Below are positions 55,443-64,000 of a stretch of 64,000 bases of DNA, one piece after another. Each line of letters begins with the position of its first letter. The stretch's first letter is position 1. Source of the DNA: Dyella ginsengisoli LA-4 (GTDB lineage: Bacteria; Pseudomonadota; Gammaproteobacteria; Xanthomonadales; Rhodanobacteraceae); the NCBI RefSeq assembly GCF_000334915.1, contig NZ_AMSF01000013.1, positions 1 through 64,000 on the forward strand, given 5' to 3'. The notes beneath the pieces were generated by a model. The model saw nothing but the letters and a program-made list of their open reading frames with translations. It was not told where the DNA came from and did no database searches. The position numbers and the translations under genes are program-made.

Positions 55443-55604
55443 CAATCGGTCTCGATGGGCACGGGAAAGCCGTCGCGCGAGGTATCGCCTTCGACGGCCA
55501 GGTCGGACAGGGCGCGCACAGGGTCGCGCGTGGATGTGACAAGGGCATTCCACCCGTCGTCGCCCGCCGCCATGCACGGATGGCGGCGGGCGACGCGGCG
55601 AAGG

Positions 55605-57917
55605 TCAGAACTTCGCGCTGACGTTGAAAAACACCTGGCGCGGCGCACCGGCCTGCAGGGTCTGGTTGTAGCCGTTCGGGTCGGCCGCCACGTAGCCGTT
55701 GGTGCCGGTGGTGGCGAAGTAGTGCTTGCCGGTGAGGTTGGTCACGTTGAGCGCCAGGCGCAGGTCGCTCAGGCCGGCCAGCGCACCGAAGTCGTAGCTC
55801 GCGCCGGCGTTGAACAGCCAGTACGAGGGCACGAACGAGTCGTTGGTGTAGGTGATGTAGCGCTTGCCGGTGAACTTGCCGTCCACGGTGAAGTTCCAGC
55901 CGCCCACGCCGTAGCTCAGGCCGGAGGTGAACATCCAGCTCGGGATGCCGACCACGTACTTGCCCTTGGTCGCGACCACGCCGCCGTTGAGGTAGTCGTC
56001 CTGGTACTTGGTGCTGCCGTAGGACAGCGTGTTGAGCCAGCGCATGCCATCCATCGGGCGCCAGATCAGCGACAGGTCGGCGCCGCGGCTGTCCACGCTG
56101 CCGACGTTGTTGAGCTGGCTGGCGCAGGTCTGCACGGCCGAGCACGGGGTGGTCTGCAGCAGGCGGTTGGTGAAGCGCGTGTAGTACAGGTCCGCCGCCG
56201 CTTCATAGGTGGCGCCGCGCACGCGGTAGCCCGCTTCCAGCGTCTGCGAGCCTTCCGGCTTGAGCGTGCCCTTGCTGGCGTCGAACGCCGCCTGCGAGGT
56301 GGCGAACGGCAGCGCGCCGTAGGCGTTGATGTTCTTGCTGTACGAGGCGTAGACGTCCTGGAAGTCGTCGATCCGGTAGTCCACGCCGGCCTGCGGCAGG
56401 AAGCCGTCGCTGGCCTTGATGCTGCCCTGTGCGAACGCACCGGTCGGCACCCGCGAGGCCGAGTCGGTGGTGGAACGCAGCGACTTGGCGCCGAAGTTCA
56501 CGGTCAACCGGCCATCCATCAGGTGCAGGGTGTCCTCGGCGTACACCATCCGCGTCTTGTAGTTGTAGTGCTGCAGGAACGCGCGGTAGAACGGCGTCTC
56601 GCCGTCGTAGATGGTCCACAGGCCGGTGTACGCGCCGTACAGGTTGAAGTAGTTGCGCTCGATGTTGTTCTTCGAGTTCTCGCCCCACACGCCCACTTCG
56701 ATGTCGTTGTTGCCCAGCGTGTACTGCACCGAGCTGGTCACGCCGTAACGGTCCAGGCCATAGTCGGTGGTGCGCAGGGCCAGCGGCACGCCGCTGGCCG
56801 GCGACGGCGTGTACGGCGTGGCCCACTGACCCTCGCCGCGATCGGCGTGGTAGTAGGTGCCCAGGTTCCAGGTCAGGTTCTCGCCGAAATTGAAGCTGCC
56901 GCTGAGCCCGGCCAGGTTGTCGTGGCGGATGCCGCCGCCGGCGTAGTAGTCGGCGTCCAGCCAGTCGTAGTCGGCCGGCAGGCCGGCCAGCGAATCGGGG
57001 TAGCCGTTGGCCACGCCGTTGTACTGGCCGGTGGTCTGGTAGGCAGTCGCCACCTGCACGGCCTTGTTCCAGTCCGGCTGGTAGTAGTCGAAGTTCCAGC
57101 CCAGCACGCGCTGGCTGGTCAGCGACAGATCCTGGTAGTCGTATTCCTTGCGCTTGGAGCTGTCCACGAACAGGCTGATGCGGTTGCCCTCGCCCCACTG
57201 GTAGACCGACTTCAGGTTGACCTGGTTGGAGCGCTGCGAGCCGTAGCCCTTCCACTTGTCGGTGTTGGCGTGGTTGTAGGACACGTAGGTAGACAGGCCA
57301 TGGAAATCGCCGGTATCCAGGCGCACGTAGGTGCGGCGGGTGTTGTCCGAGCCGATCGCCTGGTCGACGCGCGCGCCGGCCTTCGCCTCCGGATCGGCCG
57401 AGTAGAACTGCACGGTGCCGCCGAGGTTGGAACTGGACGGCGTGCCCAGCGCGCCGGCGCCCTGCGCCAGCTGCACCGAGGCGATGTTGTCCGAGCTGAT
57501 CGCGCGGGTCACCTGCAGGCCGTTGGTGACGCCGTAGCCCATGTTGCCCAGCGGGATGTTGTCCAGGGTGAAGCCGAGGCGACTCTGGTCGAAACCGTGC
57601 AGGCTGATCGTGGTGGACCACTCGTAGGCGCCCCACGGATCGGACGACTGGAAGTTCACGCCGGGCAGCTCGTTGAGCACCTTCAGCGCGCTGGTACCCG
57701 GGGTGGCGGCCTTGATGTCCTCGCTGCCGATGGTCTGCACCTGGCGGGTTTCGCCGGTGGCGACCACCGAGATCGTCTGCAGCTGCTTGGCGTTGTCGGC
57801 AGCCGACGCATCGGCCGGTGCGGCGACGGGGACGTCGGCGGCGAAGACGTTGCCGTGCAGAACGGCGAACAGGGCCAGCGCGAGGCCGGTGCGGCGTAGC
57901 GGGAAGCGGGAAGACAT
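55605..57917 (-). CDS. TonB-dependent outer-membrane receptor of the phosphate-ester cluster
   Basis: The 770-residue protein has a signal peptide (LALALFAVLHGNVFA), a TonB-box-like QTISVVATGE, the plug domain (about 55-170, LNELPGVNFQSSDPWG and GYGVTNGLQV) and a 22-strand-type barrel ending in ...QVFFNVSAKF with a terminal Phe. A GAGGA site lies before ATG 57917. Substrate is unknown; flanking phosphoesterase and GlpQ genes suggest an organophosphate such as phytate-like or glycerophosphodiester compounds. Confidence 0.92.
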   Translation of the reverse strand: MSSRFPLRRTGLALALFAVLHGNVFAADVPVAAPADASAADNAKQLQTISVVATGETRQVQTIGSEDIKAATPGTSALKVLNELPGVNFQSSDPWGAYEWSTTISLHGFDQSRLGFTLDNIPLGNMGYGVTNGLQVTRAISSDNIASVQLAQGAGALGTPSSSNLGGTVQFYSADPEAKAGARVDQAIGSDNTRRTYVRLDTGDFHGLSTYVSYNHANTDKWKGYGSQRSNQVNLKSVYQWGEGNRISLFVDSSKRKEYDYQDLSLTSQRVLGWNFDYYQPDWNKAVQVATAYQTTGQYNGVANGYPDSLAGLPADYDWLDADYYAGGGIRHDNLAGLSGSFNFGENLTWNLGTYYHADRGEGQWATPYTPSPASGVPLALRTTDYGLDRYGVTSSVQYTLGNNDIEVGVWGENSKNNIERNYFNLYGAYTGLWTIYDGETPFYRAFLQHYNYKTRMVYAEDTLHLMDGRLTVNFGAKSLRSTTDSASRVPTGAFAQGSIKASDGFLPQAGVDYRIDDFQDVYASYSKNINAYGALPFATSQAAFDASKGTLKPEGSQTLEAGYRVRGATYEAAADLYYTRFTNRLLQTTPCSAVQTCASQLNNVGSVDSRGADLSLIWRPMDGMRWLNTLSYGSTKYQDDYLNGGVVATKGKYVVGIPSWMFTSGLSYGVGGWNFTVDGKFTGKRYITYTNDSFVPSYWLFNAGASYDFGALAGLSDLRLALNVTNLTGKHYFATTGTNGYVAADPNGYNQTLQAGAPRQVFFNVSAKF

Positions 57918-58106
57918 GCGTAGGCATCCTCGGCGCGCAGGTCCGCGGACCTGTCGCCAACGTGGGAGATGGGGGTGAACGAGCGCCGTCGCGTGACGGA
58001 TCGCCACAAGCATGGGCGGCGCCCGTGAAGATTCGTTTACATCCGTGTGTACGCAAGAACGGACGTCTAAACGCAACTGTCACATGACGGCGCGCGCCGC
58101 GCGCGA

Positions 58107-59201
58107 TCAGCGCGTGTCCACTGCCTCGCGACCCAGCGCCGGGTCGTCGGTGAAGAAGGCATCGATGCCGGCGGCCAGATAGACCTTGAGCTCGGCGACC
58201 ATGCCGCGGGCGTTGACCGTGTCCGGACGGTCGCCCTCCCAGAACGCTTTCGCCAGGAAGGTGTTTTCCGGGCGGAAAGTGTATGGATGCACTTCCAGCC
58301 CTGCCGCGTGCGCATCGTGGACCAGCGCGGTGGGACGGCCCAGTTGGCCATCGGCGGTGTACGGGATGATCGCCTGGTAACCGGGGCCGATCGCATCGGC
58401 ATAGCGGGCGATCGTCTTGAGCCCGGCCGGGGTGGTCATCTGGCCATAGGTGAGCGTGCCGCCGGCGGCGAGCACGTCGCCGGGGCGCACATCCGGATCG
58501 TCGATCAGCTGCAGCAGGCGGATGTTCGGGTGCGTGCGACCGAGCTTCCCGCGCAGGTACTTCAGGTTGCCGATCTCGAACGACTGGATCTCCACCGGCG
58601 CGGTGCGCGTATAGGCGTGCGCGGCCAGCGTGACCAGCAGCCTGTCCTCCATCGGCAGGCCGATGCCGCGGAAATAGGTCCCGTGCTTGATCTCCGGTAT
58701 CAGCCCGACCGGGCGCCCCCGCGCGGCCGATTCGGCGGCGGTGAAATCGATGATCTCGTCCAGCGTGGGGATCTGGAACTGGCCGTCGTACGCGGTGCCG
58801 CGCAGCTCGGGCAGCCGCTCGCGGGCGCGCAGGGTCTTCAGCTCGGCGAGGGTGAAATCCTCGGTGAACCAGCCGGTGACGCGGTGGCCGTCGATCACCT
58901 TGGCGGTGCGCCGGCCGGCGAACTCCGGATGGCCGGCCACGTCGGTGGTGCCGCCGATCTCGTTTTCGTGCCGGGCCACCATCACTCCGTCGCGGGTCAT
59001 CACCAGGTCCGGCTCGATGAAGTCGGCGCCGTCGGCGATCGCCCTGGCGTAGGAGGCCAGGGTGTGCTCCGGCCGCAGCGCGCTGGCGCCGCGATGGCCG
59101 ATCACCAGCACGCGCTGGACCAGCGCCGGTTCGGTGGCATACGACGCGCTGGACATCGACAGCATCCCGAGCAGGAGGGCATGAAGGGCTGGACGGTACA
59201 T
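58107..59201 (-). CDS. glpQ: Glycerophosphodiester phosphodiesterase, periplasmic
   Basis: The 364-residue protein has a signal peptide (LLLGMLSMSSASYA) and the GDPD signatures: HRGASALRPEHT (catalytic His and metal ligands), DFIEPDLVMTRDGVMVARHE (Glu, Asp) and IPEIKHG. It hydrolyses glycerophosphodiesters to glycerol-3-phosphate and an alcohol. It is the first gene of a minus-strand series that runs to the TonB receptor, with 189 bp between, so it may have its own terminator or be loosely linked. Confidence 0.94.
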   Translation of the reverse strand: MYRPALHALLLGMLSMSSASYATEPALVQRVLVIGHRGASALRPEHTLASYARAIADGADFIEPDLVMTRDGVMVARHENEIGGTTDVAGHPEFAGRRTAKVIDGHRVTGWFTEDFTLAELKTLRARERLPELRGTAYDGQFQIPTLDEIIDFTAAESAARGRPVGLIPEIKHGTYFRGIGLPMEDRLLVTLAAHAYTRTAPVEIQSFEIGNLKYLRGKLGRTHPNIRLLQLIDDPDVRPGDVLAAGGTLTYGQMTTPAGLKTIARYADAIGPGYQAIIPYTADGQLGRPTALVHDAHAAGLEVHPYTFRPENTFLAKAFWEGDRPDTVNARGMVAELKVYLAAGIDAFFTDDPALGREAVDTR

Positions 59202-59273
59202 CGGCGCGACTCCGGCTGCGGATCCGCCTTGTAGCCGGTGAACCTTACCGCCTGATGGCAGGCCGCCGCGAGC

Positions 59274-60356
59274 CTACAGCTTGAGGTACATCCCGCGCCG
59301 ATCCATCGCCCACACGATCGCCCACCACAGCGCCACGAAAGCGATCGCCCAGGCGAGCGAGGCCACCCGGGGGCCGGCCAGCGGCGTGATCCAGCCGGCG
59401 AAGCCATGCTGGTAGAGCAGCGGCTGCAGACCGCTGGCCGGCAGCAGGATCTGCATCAGCTCGGAGCCGGCGTAGGCGGCGATCGCATTGACGCCGAAGC
59501 GACGACCCAGCGCGGGCCAGCCGCGCCGGTCGATCAGCACGTGGCAGGTCAGCAGCGCGAGCATCGCCCAGCCGGCGGTCCACAGCACGAAGCTCGGCGT
59601 CCACAGGTTCTTGTTGAACGGCTGCACCGTGGCGGCCAGCCAGCCCGCAACCACCGCCATCACACCGGCGATCAGCAGGGCTCGACGCGCTCCGGCGCGC
59701 AGCCAGGTACCGGCACACAGGCCGAGCAAGGTGCTGGCGATGGCCGGCAAGGTGCTGAGCAGCCCCTCCGGATCGTGCACCTGCCCGGTGACGGCGTTGT
59801 GGTCCCAGACATAATGACCGAACACCATGCCGTCGACCCGGTCGACCGGGTTGTCCCACCTGGCCGTTCCACCGAAGTGAAGCAGCACGGCATAGCCCGC
59901 CAGCAGGCTGCCGAGCGAGATCCACCAGGCCCGGCGCGGCGTGTGGATGGCCAGCGCCGCGGTCACCGCGAAGCACACGCCGATCCGCTGCAGCACGCCC
60001 GGCCAGCGCATGTCGCGCCCCGGCAGCAGCCAGGCCGCCAGCAGGTTGATCGCCACGCCGAGCAGGAGGATGCGCAGCGCCCGGCCCATCGCCGCCCGCA
60101 GCAGCGGGGCGCGCGCGTCGCCACGCTCCAGCCGCGGCCCGAGCGCCAGCGCGATCGACACACCGACGATGAACAGGAAGAACGGAAAGATCAGGTCGGT
60201 CGGCGTGCAGCCGTTCCACTCGGCATGCTCCAGCGGCCAGTAGACGCGGCCCCAGTCGCCGGGGTCGTTGACCAGCAGCATCGCGGCCACGGTGAGCCCA
60301 CGCAGCGCGTCGACGCTGGCGAGGCGGCCGGAGGACGAAACGGCAGCGTTCGACAC
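59274..60356 (-). CDS. nagX: NagX-like membrane protein (HGSNAT/DUF5009-type acyltransferase)
   Basis: The 360-residue protein has about ten membrane helices. It starts SVDALRGLTVAAMLLVNDPGDW, followed by LEHAEWNGCTPTDLIFPFFLFIVG, the marks of the heparan-alpha-glucosaminide N-acetyltransferase/NagX group. In Xanthomonas and Shewanella, NagX proteins belong to GlcNAc utilisation loci. The 15-bp gap to the upstream hexosaminidase gene indicates one operon. Confidence 0.88.
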   Translation of the reverse strand: MSNAAVSSSGRLASVDALRGLTVAAMLLVNDPGDWGRVYWPLEHAEWNGCTPTDLIFPFFLFIVGVSIALALGPRLERGDARAPLLRAAMGRALRILLLGVAINLLAAWLLPGRDMRWPGVLQRIGVCFAVTAALAIHTPRRAWWISLGSLLAGYAVLLHFGGTARWDNPVDRVDGMVFGHYVWDHNAVTGQVHDPEGLLSTLPAIASTLLGLCAGTWLRAGARRALLIAGVMAVVAGWLAATVQPFNKNLWTPSFVLWTAGWAMLALLTCHVLIDRRGWPALGRRFGVNAIAAYAGSELMQILLPASGLQPLLYQHGFAGWITPLAGPRVASLAWAIAFVALWWAIVWAMDRRGMYLKL

Positions 60357-60371
60357 GGCGGGGGCCTCCGC

Positions 60372-62723
60372 TCAGGGCGTCGGCGCGGCGTCGCGCAACT
60401 GCACGCGGTCGAACGCGTACAGCGGCCCGTCGGTCGGCGCGGTGAGCGCGAAGCACAGCGTGTGCCGCCCCGGCGGCGGCGCGATGGCCGCGTCGAAGGC
60501 CAGCGAGCGCGGGGCGCTGGCCGGGTCCGGCAGGGTCCAGCGGGTCAGCTCGACGCCGTCGCAGGTGTCCAGGTGCACCACCAGCTCGCCGAACGGCGTG
60601 GCGTGCGGGCGCTGCACCACCAGCTTCGCCTCGTGTGCCAGCGCATAGTTGTTTGGCAGGCGCTGCAACGCCACGTGCAGGCCGTGGATGCCGTCCAGCG
60701 GCGCGTCGGCCCACTGCTGGCAGGCGTTGAACAGCGGCAGCTCGTACACCGGCGACAGCGAGGTGACATCCGGCAGCGGCTGCACGCGCAGGCGGAACGG
60801 GCTGCCCGGGCAGTTCGCCAGCGCCGTGGTGCCGCGGGTGAGCAGCGCGGCGCGATCGATCACCCGGCTGCGCGGCGCGCCGAGCACGCTGCCATCGGCG
60901 GCATAGGCTGCGGCGCGCACGGTCACCGGCAGGCTCACCTCGAACGGGGCGGTGTAGACCGGCGCGCGCGCGCCGGGGGTACTGCCGTCGAGGGTGTAGC
61001 GCAGCGTGCCGTACCTGGCTTGGTTGGACAGCGTGACGCGGGTACGACCGGAGGCCAGTGCGGCGTCGGCGTCCACGTCGATGTCGGGTGCGAAGGCACT
61101 GTCGGCATAGCCGATGCCGGCCGCGCGGTAGCGCGCCAGCTGCGCCGGCAGACGGGCGAGGAAGTCGTGCCAGTCGCGACGGGCCGGCGTGGTCCAGGTC
61201 GCCTCGGCCAGCGCGTCCAGCCGCGGGAATACCGCGTGCTCGACGTGGGCGAAGCTCGGCATGTGCTCGGTCCACACGTTGGCCTGCGCACCCAGCACGT
61301 GGGTCGCTTCGGTCGCATCGAGCTGCTTGGGCACCGGCTCGAACGCATAGATGTCGGCCAGCGACTTCACCGGGATGCGACCGGTGGTCTCGTCGGCGCG
61401 GTCGCTCTGCAACTGGTCGAAGTAGAGGTCCGGCGCGGGTGACAGGATGACATCGTGCCCTTTGCCGGCCGCTTCCACGGCCCCCTTGCTGCCACGCCAG
61501 GACATCACCACCGCATCGCCGGGTACGCCGCCCTCGAGAATCTCGTCCCAGCCGATCATGCGGCGGCCGTGGGCGCCGAGGTAGCTACCGAGCTGGTTCA
61601 TGAACCAGCTCTGCAGCGCATCGTCGCTGGCCAGGCCGAGGCGCTTGCGCTGGGCCTGCACCGCCGGCGAGGCCTGCCACTGGTCCTTCACCGCCTCGTC
61701 GCCGCCCAGGTGGATGTAGTGCGAGGGGAACAGCGCCATCACCTCGTCCAGCACGTGCTCCATGACCCGCACGGTCGCGGGACTCGGGTTGTACAGCGTG
61801 GTGTTGACGCCCCAGTCGACCGACACCTTCGGCCGCTTGCCGGTGACGCCCAGACGCGGGTACGAAGCCACCGCGGCGGTGGCGTGGCCCGGCAGGTCGA
61901 TCTCCGGCACCACGGTGATGTGGCGGGCCGCGGCGTAGGCGACCAGTGCGCGGATCTGCGCCTGCGTGTAGAAGCCGCCGTAGCGCTTCGGCTCGCCATC
62001 ATGGCCGGCGTCGGGCGGCGTGCGCCAGGCGCCGATGCGGGTGAACTCGGGATAGCGCTTGATCGGGATGCGCCAGCCCTGGTCGTCGACCAGATGCCAG
62101 TGCAGCACATTGAGCTTGTGCTCGGCCATCTGCTCGATCAACGTGCGGATCTCGTCCGGCGTCTGCATGTGGCGCGCGGAATCCAGCATCAGACCCCGCC
62201 AGGCGAAGCGCGGGGCATCGTCGATGGCAAGCGCCGGCAGCGGCGCGCCGGCCGGCACCGAGGTCAGCACCTGCCACAGCGTCACGGCGCCGTAGAACAG
62301 GCCGGCGTCGGTGCGCGCGCGGATCTGCACGCCGTCGGGTGCGATCACCAGCCGGTAGCCCTCGGCGGCAGCGACCGATCCATCGCGCACGAAGCGCACC
62401 GCGGCAACATGGCCATCGGTCGCCAGTGGCAGCGCAAGTCCACGGCTGGCCTGTGCCCTCTTTGCCAGCCATTGCGCGGCACCGGCAGCGGCCCGATCGC
62501 CATCGGGGACGCCCAGCGCGTCACCGGAGCGGAGCACGAAGCTGCCCGACGCGCGCTGAAGGGACGCGACCTGCGGGATCAGCGACAGCGGCGGCACGGC
62601 GGGGGCCGGCGGCACCACGGCGACGGGGGCGGCGGGACGGGTTGCGGTGGTCGGCGAGCACGCCGCCACGAGCGAACCGGCGACGACCAGGGCCAGGCGG
62701 ATCAGGGTCGGGCGGCGGGGCAT
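60372..62723 (-). CDS. Beta-N-acetylhexosaminidase, GH20, lipoprotein
   Basis: The 783-residue protein has a lipobox (SLVAAC, Cys22), an N-terminal GH20b domain, the (beta/alpha)8 GH20 catalytic domain with RGLMLDSARH, HWHLVDDQGWR, PEIDLPGHATA and the catalytic Asp-Glu in HLGGDEA (about residue 342), and a C-terminal beta domain (FN3/chitobiase-like, about 540-620, then a galactose-binding-like end). It removes terminal GlcNAc from chito-oligosaccharides or glycans at the cell surface. It sits in one operon with nagX. Confidence 0.95.
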   Translation of the reverse strand: MPRRPTLIRLALVVAGSLVAACSPTTATRPAAPVAVVPPAPAVPPLSLIPQVASLQRASGSFVLRSGDALGVPDGDRAAAGAAQWLAKRAQASRGLALPLATDGHVAAVRFVRDGSVAAAEGYRLVIAPDGVQIRARTDAGLFYGAVTLWQVLTSVPAGAPLPALAIDDAPRFAWRGLMLDSARHMQTPDEIRTLIEQMAEHKLNVLHWHLVDDQGWRIPIKRYPEFTRIGAWRTPPDAGHDGEPKRYGGFYTQAQIRALVAYAAARHITVVPEIDLPGHATAAVASYPRLGVTGKRPKVSVDWGVNTTLYNPSPATVRVMEHVLDEVMALFPSHYIHLGGDEAVKDQWQASPAVQAQRKRLGLASDDALQSWFMNQLGSYLGAHGRRMIGWDEILEGGVPGDAVVMSWRGSKGAVEAAGKGHDVILSPAPDLYFDQLQSDRADETTGRIPVKSLADIYAFEPVPKQLDATEATHVLGAQANVWTEHMPSFAHVEHAVFPRLDALAEATWTTPARRDWHDFLARLPAQLARYRAAGIGYADSAFAPDIDVDADAALASGRTRVTLSNQARYGTLRYTLDGSTPGARAPVYTAPFEVSLPVTVRAAAYAADGSVLGAPRSRVIDRAALLTRGTTALANCPGSPFRLRVQPLPDVTSLSPVYELPLFNACQQWADAPLDGIHGLHVALQRLPNNYALAHEAKLVVQRPHATPFGELVVHLDTCDGVELTRWTLPDPASAPRSLAFDAAIAPPPGRHTLCFALTAPTDGPLYAFDRVQLRDAAPTP

Positions 62724-62768
62724 CGATCACTCCTGCAACGGTGGCAACCTGCATGCTGCCACGCAGTT

Positions 62769-62798
62769 CAAAAAAAACGGGCCCGAAGATCGGACCCG
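62769..62798 (-). terminator. Rho-independent terminator of the last TonB receptor gene
   Basis: On the minus strand, CGGGTCCG and CGGGCCCG pair (one U-G wobble) around ATCTT and are followed by eight T. It lies about 95 bp after the receptor stop and separates it from the hexosaminidase operon. Confidence 0.85.
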
Positions 62799-62893
62799 CG
62801 GGGAGTAGAAAGAAACTCTTCTAAAGGGAGGCGGCCATCCATGGCCGGGGCCCTACGCGACATCGGGGTCGAGGCGATGCCGCGCAGGACAGG

Positions 62894-64000
62894 TCAGAGC
62901 TTGAAGCGCAGGTTGAGGTAGTACTGCCGGCCGTTGACATAGAACGCGTACGGCTGTTTTCCGTAGGCGTCGTTCTTGGTGTAGTACTTCAGCTTCGGGT
63001 TGTTGAGGTTCATCGCGTCCAGCGACAGCGACATGTAGTCGGTCAGCTGCACGCCGAACGACGCCGCAAGGTTGCCGATGCCCTGCTGGAAGTAGGTGTC
63101 GGTGCGGCTCACGCCGGCGTAGAACTGCGAGCGGTAGGTGTAGCTGATGCGGGCATTGAAGCGCTTGTTCTCGAAGTAGCCCGACACGTTGTAGGTGTTC
63201 TTCGAGGTGCCCTGCAGCGGCTTGTTGCCGGTGGCGTGGCCGTCGGCGTAGGTGTAGTTCGCCTGCACGCCGAAGTTGTCGCCGATCGGCTGGATGTAGT
63301 TCAGCTCCAGCCCGCGTACCTGGCCCTTGACGTTGGTCGGCACGCTGATCAGGTAGTCCGAATAGACGTCCTGGCCGGCGTTCTGGGTGGCCTGCAGATC
63401 CTTGAAGCTGCGCACCTCGTTGCCGAAGTTGACGTAGTCCTTCAGGTTCATCGCATAGACGCCGGCCGACAGCAGGCCGCGCGGCGCGAAGTACCACTCC
63501 ACCGCCGCGTCGAAGTTGGTGGAGATCAGCGGCTTGAGCTTCGGGTTGCCGCCGCTGCCGGTGTGGGTCAGGTCGTCAGCCGACACCGAACCGGCCAGCG
63601 CGGAGTAGTCCGGACGGGTCATCGTCTGCGAGGCGGCGAAGCGGGCCACCCACTGGTCGTTGATGTCGAACTTCAGGTTGGCGCTGGGCAGGAACTTGCC
63701 GTAGTTGTGCTTGTAGACGTTCCAGTAGTAGGCGCCGAACGCCGAGCCGGTGATCGGCCCGGTGACGCTGCTGGCCTCCGCATCCGGCGCGGTACTGGTG
63801 TAGCCGATGGTCTCGTCGGTCTTCACGTAGCGCACGCCGACGTTGCCGCTGGCGATGCCGGACTGCCAGTTCAGCTGCACATAGGCGGCCGAGTCCTTCT
63901 CCTGCACCTTGTAGATGTCGTTGAAGTAGAAGCGGCTGACCGGGTCGCGGTTGGCGAACTGCGCGTCGATCTGCGCCAGCTGGCCCGGCGTGTAGTACCA
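62894..64000 (-). CDS. TonB-dependent receptor, C-terminal part (runs out of the window)
   Basis: The visible 368 residues are the second half of a beta-barrel: alternating aromatic strands such as WYYTPGQLAQIDAQF, ASQTMTRPDYSAL and the long-loop TonB-receptor signature GLELNYIQPIGDNFGV, ending in YLNLRFKL. The N-terminus, plug and signal peptide lie beyond 64000. The neighbouring GH20 and NagX-like genes suggest a GlcNAc- or chito-oligosaccharide-uptake receptor. Confidence 0.9.
   Translation of the reverse strand, partial: WYYTPGQLAQIDAQFANRDPVSRFYFNDIYKVQEKDSAAYVQLNWQSGIASGNVGVRYVKTDETIGYTSTAPDAEASSVTGPITGSAFGAYYWNVYKHNYGKFLPSANLKFDINDQWVARFAASQTMTRPDYSALAGSVSADDLTHTGSGGNPKLKPLISTNFDAAVEWYFAPRGLLSAGVYAMNLKDYVNFGNEVRSFKDLQATQNAGQDVYSDYLISVPTNVKGQVRGLELNYIQPIGDNFGVQANYTYADGHATGNKPLQGTSKNTYNVSGYFENKRFNARISYTYRSQFYAGVSRTDTYFQQGIGNLAASFGVQLTDYMSLSLDAMNLNNPKLKYYTKNDAYGKQPYAFYVNGRQYYLNLRFKL

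Noticed and set aside
52812-57899. A 1695-codon plus-strand open frame opposite the peroxidase, phosphoesterase and receptor genes
   Set aside because: It is antisense to three clear genes, is rich in Arg, Gly, His and Val, and has no domain; long antisense frames are expected at this GC content.
58040-58100. CTGTCAC-ATGACGG before the TonB receptor as a Pho box
   Set aside because: Only one half resembles the Pho box; the required second direct repeat at 11-base spacing is missing.

Overview
The window comes from a high-GC gammaproteobacterium, most likely of the Lysobacterales (Xanthomonadales) and perhaps Rhodanobacteraceae. Tandem PDZ-containing M61 peptidases, TonB-dependent receptors next to glycosidase and phosphodiesterase genes, a NagX-type membrane protein and very long antisense open frames (typical of high GC) all point that way. 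This placement is inferred from gene content only.

Layout. (1) 1-6585 is chromosomal: the end of dabB, dabA, a solitary cysD and a DUF6671 gene packed as one overlapping operon, then pyrC and a convergent EAL-domain gene. (2) About 7172-35193 is a roughly 28-kb accessory region with visibly lower GC. Its two extremities share an inverted 14-bp sequence (GCCGGTGGACAAAT) and a second inverted 11-bp sequence (TGACACGAATT). It carries a Tn7-like transposition module (TnsA-TnsB fusion, TnsC, TniQ) and stops 21 bp short of the 3' end of a tRNA-Arg(CCG) gene. Its cargo is a Cas2-like SinR protein plus a complete type I restriction-modification operon with an extra half-size HsdS, RhuM and a YgjP/DUF45 metalloprotease; an SseB-like gene; several unknown genes; an XRE regulator with a clear palindromic operator and a truncated partner; a four-gene operon (unknown protein, PLD-like nuclease, Snf2-type helicase, small unknown protein); and a two-gene coiled-coil/membrane module. 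An IS3-family remnant lies just inside the right end. (3) 35215-64000 is chromosomal: tRNA-Arg, two M61 peptidases, an APC permease, a sterol-desaturase-family enzyme, an RND efflux operon whose outer-membrane gene has an in-frame amber codon, small proteins, a lysoplasmalogenase, a di-haem peroxidase, a phosphoesterase, a TonB receptor, GlpQ, and a GlcNAc/chito-oligosaccharide cluster (nagX-like, GH20, TonB receptor).

How the genes work together. The accessory region looks like a mobile defence island: the transposition genes would move it to a tRNA-proximal site, and it carries the type I R-M system plus the Snf2-PLD operon. The latter matches no complete system I can name and is the best candidate for something undescribed. 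Outside the island, three functional groups stand out: dissolved inorganic carbon uptake (DabAB) coupled to a CysN-less CysD, phosphate-ester scavenging (phosphoesterase, TonB receptor, GlpQ), and amino-sugar scavenging (GH20, NagX-like, TonB receptor).
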